From NCBI GenBank assembly GCA_900557505.1, contig USTC01000068.1, positions 1 through 6,659 on the forward strand: 6,659 bases of DNA, given 5' to 3'. Source of the DNA: an uncultured Collinsella sp. Lineage in GTDB: Bacteria; Actinomycetota; Coriobacteriia; Coriobacteriales; Coriobacteriaceae. The notes under the pieces were generated by a model. It worked only from the letters and a program-made list of their open reading frames with translations, had not been told where the DNA came from and searched no databases. Position numbers and translations under genes: made by a program. Shown piece by piece: positions 6,370 to 6,659 of this stretch (within the stretch, counting starts at the first letter, position 1; each line of letters starts with the position of its first letter).

Positions 6370-6659
6370 ATGTCTTTTGCCATCATAACCGACTCCACGT
6401 CGGACATCTCCCCCGCCCGCGCCCAAGAGCTCGGCATTTACGTGATTCCGCTGCATGTAATTATCGAAGGTGAGGACCTGCTCGACCAGGTGCAGATCAC
6501 CGCCGAGGAGTACGTCGCCCGCATGGCAGGCTCCGAGCAGCTACCGCACACCTCGCAGCCGAGCGCCGGTGAGTTCAAGGCGCTCTTTGATCGCGTGCTC
6601 GCCGACGGCCACGACAGCGCCATCTTTATCTCGCTGTGCAGCGAGTGGTCCGCCTGCTA
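6370..6659 (+). CDS. DegV/FakB-like fatty-acid-binding protein (5' part, cut by window end)
   Basis: The first 96 codons are visible, about one third of a normal DegV-family protein (near 280 residues). Members bind long-chain fatty acids, and FakB members present them to the kinase FakA for acyl-phosphate formation. The opening SFAIITDSTSDIS (2-14) is the family signature, followed by IPLHVIIEGEDLLDQ (26-40) and the lipid-site block LPHTSQPSAGEF (58-69, with T61 and S62). The end reads ISLCSEWSAC where the family usually has a Ser-Ser-x-Leu-Ser-Gly-Thr-Tyr pattern, so the second ligand loop is divergent. The start at 6370 has AAAGGT 6 nt upstream. The final partial codon is TA, so Tyr or a stop cannot be distinguished. 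It is divergent from the HAD gene. Confidence 0.9.
   Translation, partial: MSFAIITDSTSDISPARAQELGIYVIPLHVIIEGEDLLDQVQITAEEYVARMAGSEQLPHTSQPSAGEFKALFDRVLADGHDSAIFISLCSEWSAC

Overview
The window is a high-GC bacterial chromosome segment (roughly 60% G+C by eye) that is almost entirely ordinary housekeeping sequence. Its best fit is a gut actinobacterium of the Coriobacteriia, such as Collinsella. That assignment is inferred from the codon bias, the twin-arginine lipoprotein form of PstS and the overall protein character; no rRNA or other phylogenetic marker is present.

From left to right: a rho-independent terminator (38-74) closes a leftward operon. The operon, read on the minus strand, is pstS (3764-2853), pstC (2827-1919), pstA (1926-1000) and pstB (1003-131), the complete high-affinity phosphate ABC importer. 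pstC/pstA overlap by 8 nt and pstA/pstB by 4 nt (ATGA), so the membrane and ATPase subunits are probably translationally coupled. pstS is separated from pstC by 25 nt. phoU does not follow pstB within this window, and the terminator makes it unlikely that phoU is the next gene of this transcript.

Upstream of pstS lies a 295-nt non-coding stretch (3765-4059). It holds a probable pst promoter, a long leader with small inverted repeats, and a striking 69-nt compound palindrome (3969-4037) followed by a U-tract. The palindrome can terminate the next minus-strand gene. That gene encodes an M20 metallopeptidase of the PepV/Sapep dipeptidase type (5496-4060). It is preceded by a HAD-superfamily phosphatase of the phosphoglycolate-phosphatase type (about 6213-5551), also on the minus strand, and the 54-nt gap between them carries a perfect 9-bp hairpin.

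On the right, a DegV/FakB-like fatty-acid-binding protein starts at 6370 on the plus strand and runs off the window. It is divergent from the HAD gene. The divergent region contains a good TATACT -10 element, two small perfect inverted repeats placed like operators, and a GNRA-tetraloop hairpin in the degV leader.

Functionally, PstS captures phosphate outside the membrane, PstC/PstA form the channel and PstB supplies ATP hydrolysis. The dipeptidase and HAD genes look like an independent metabolic pair. I did not find a clearly new system; the most notable items are the compound palindrome and the divergent regulatory region.
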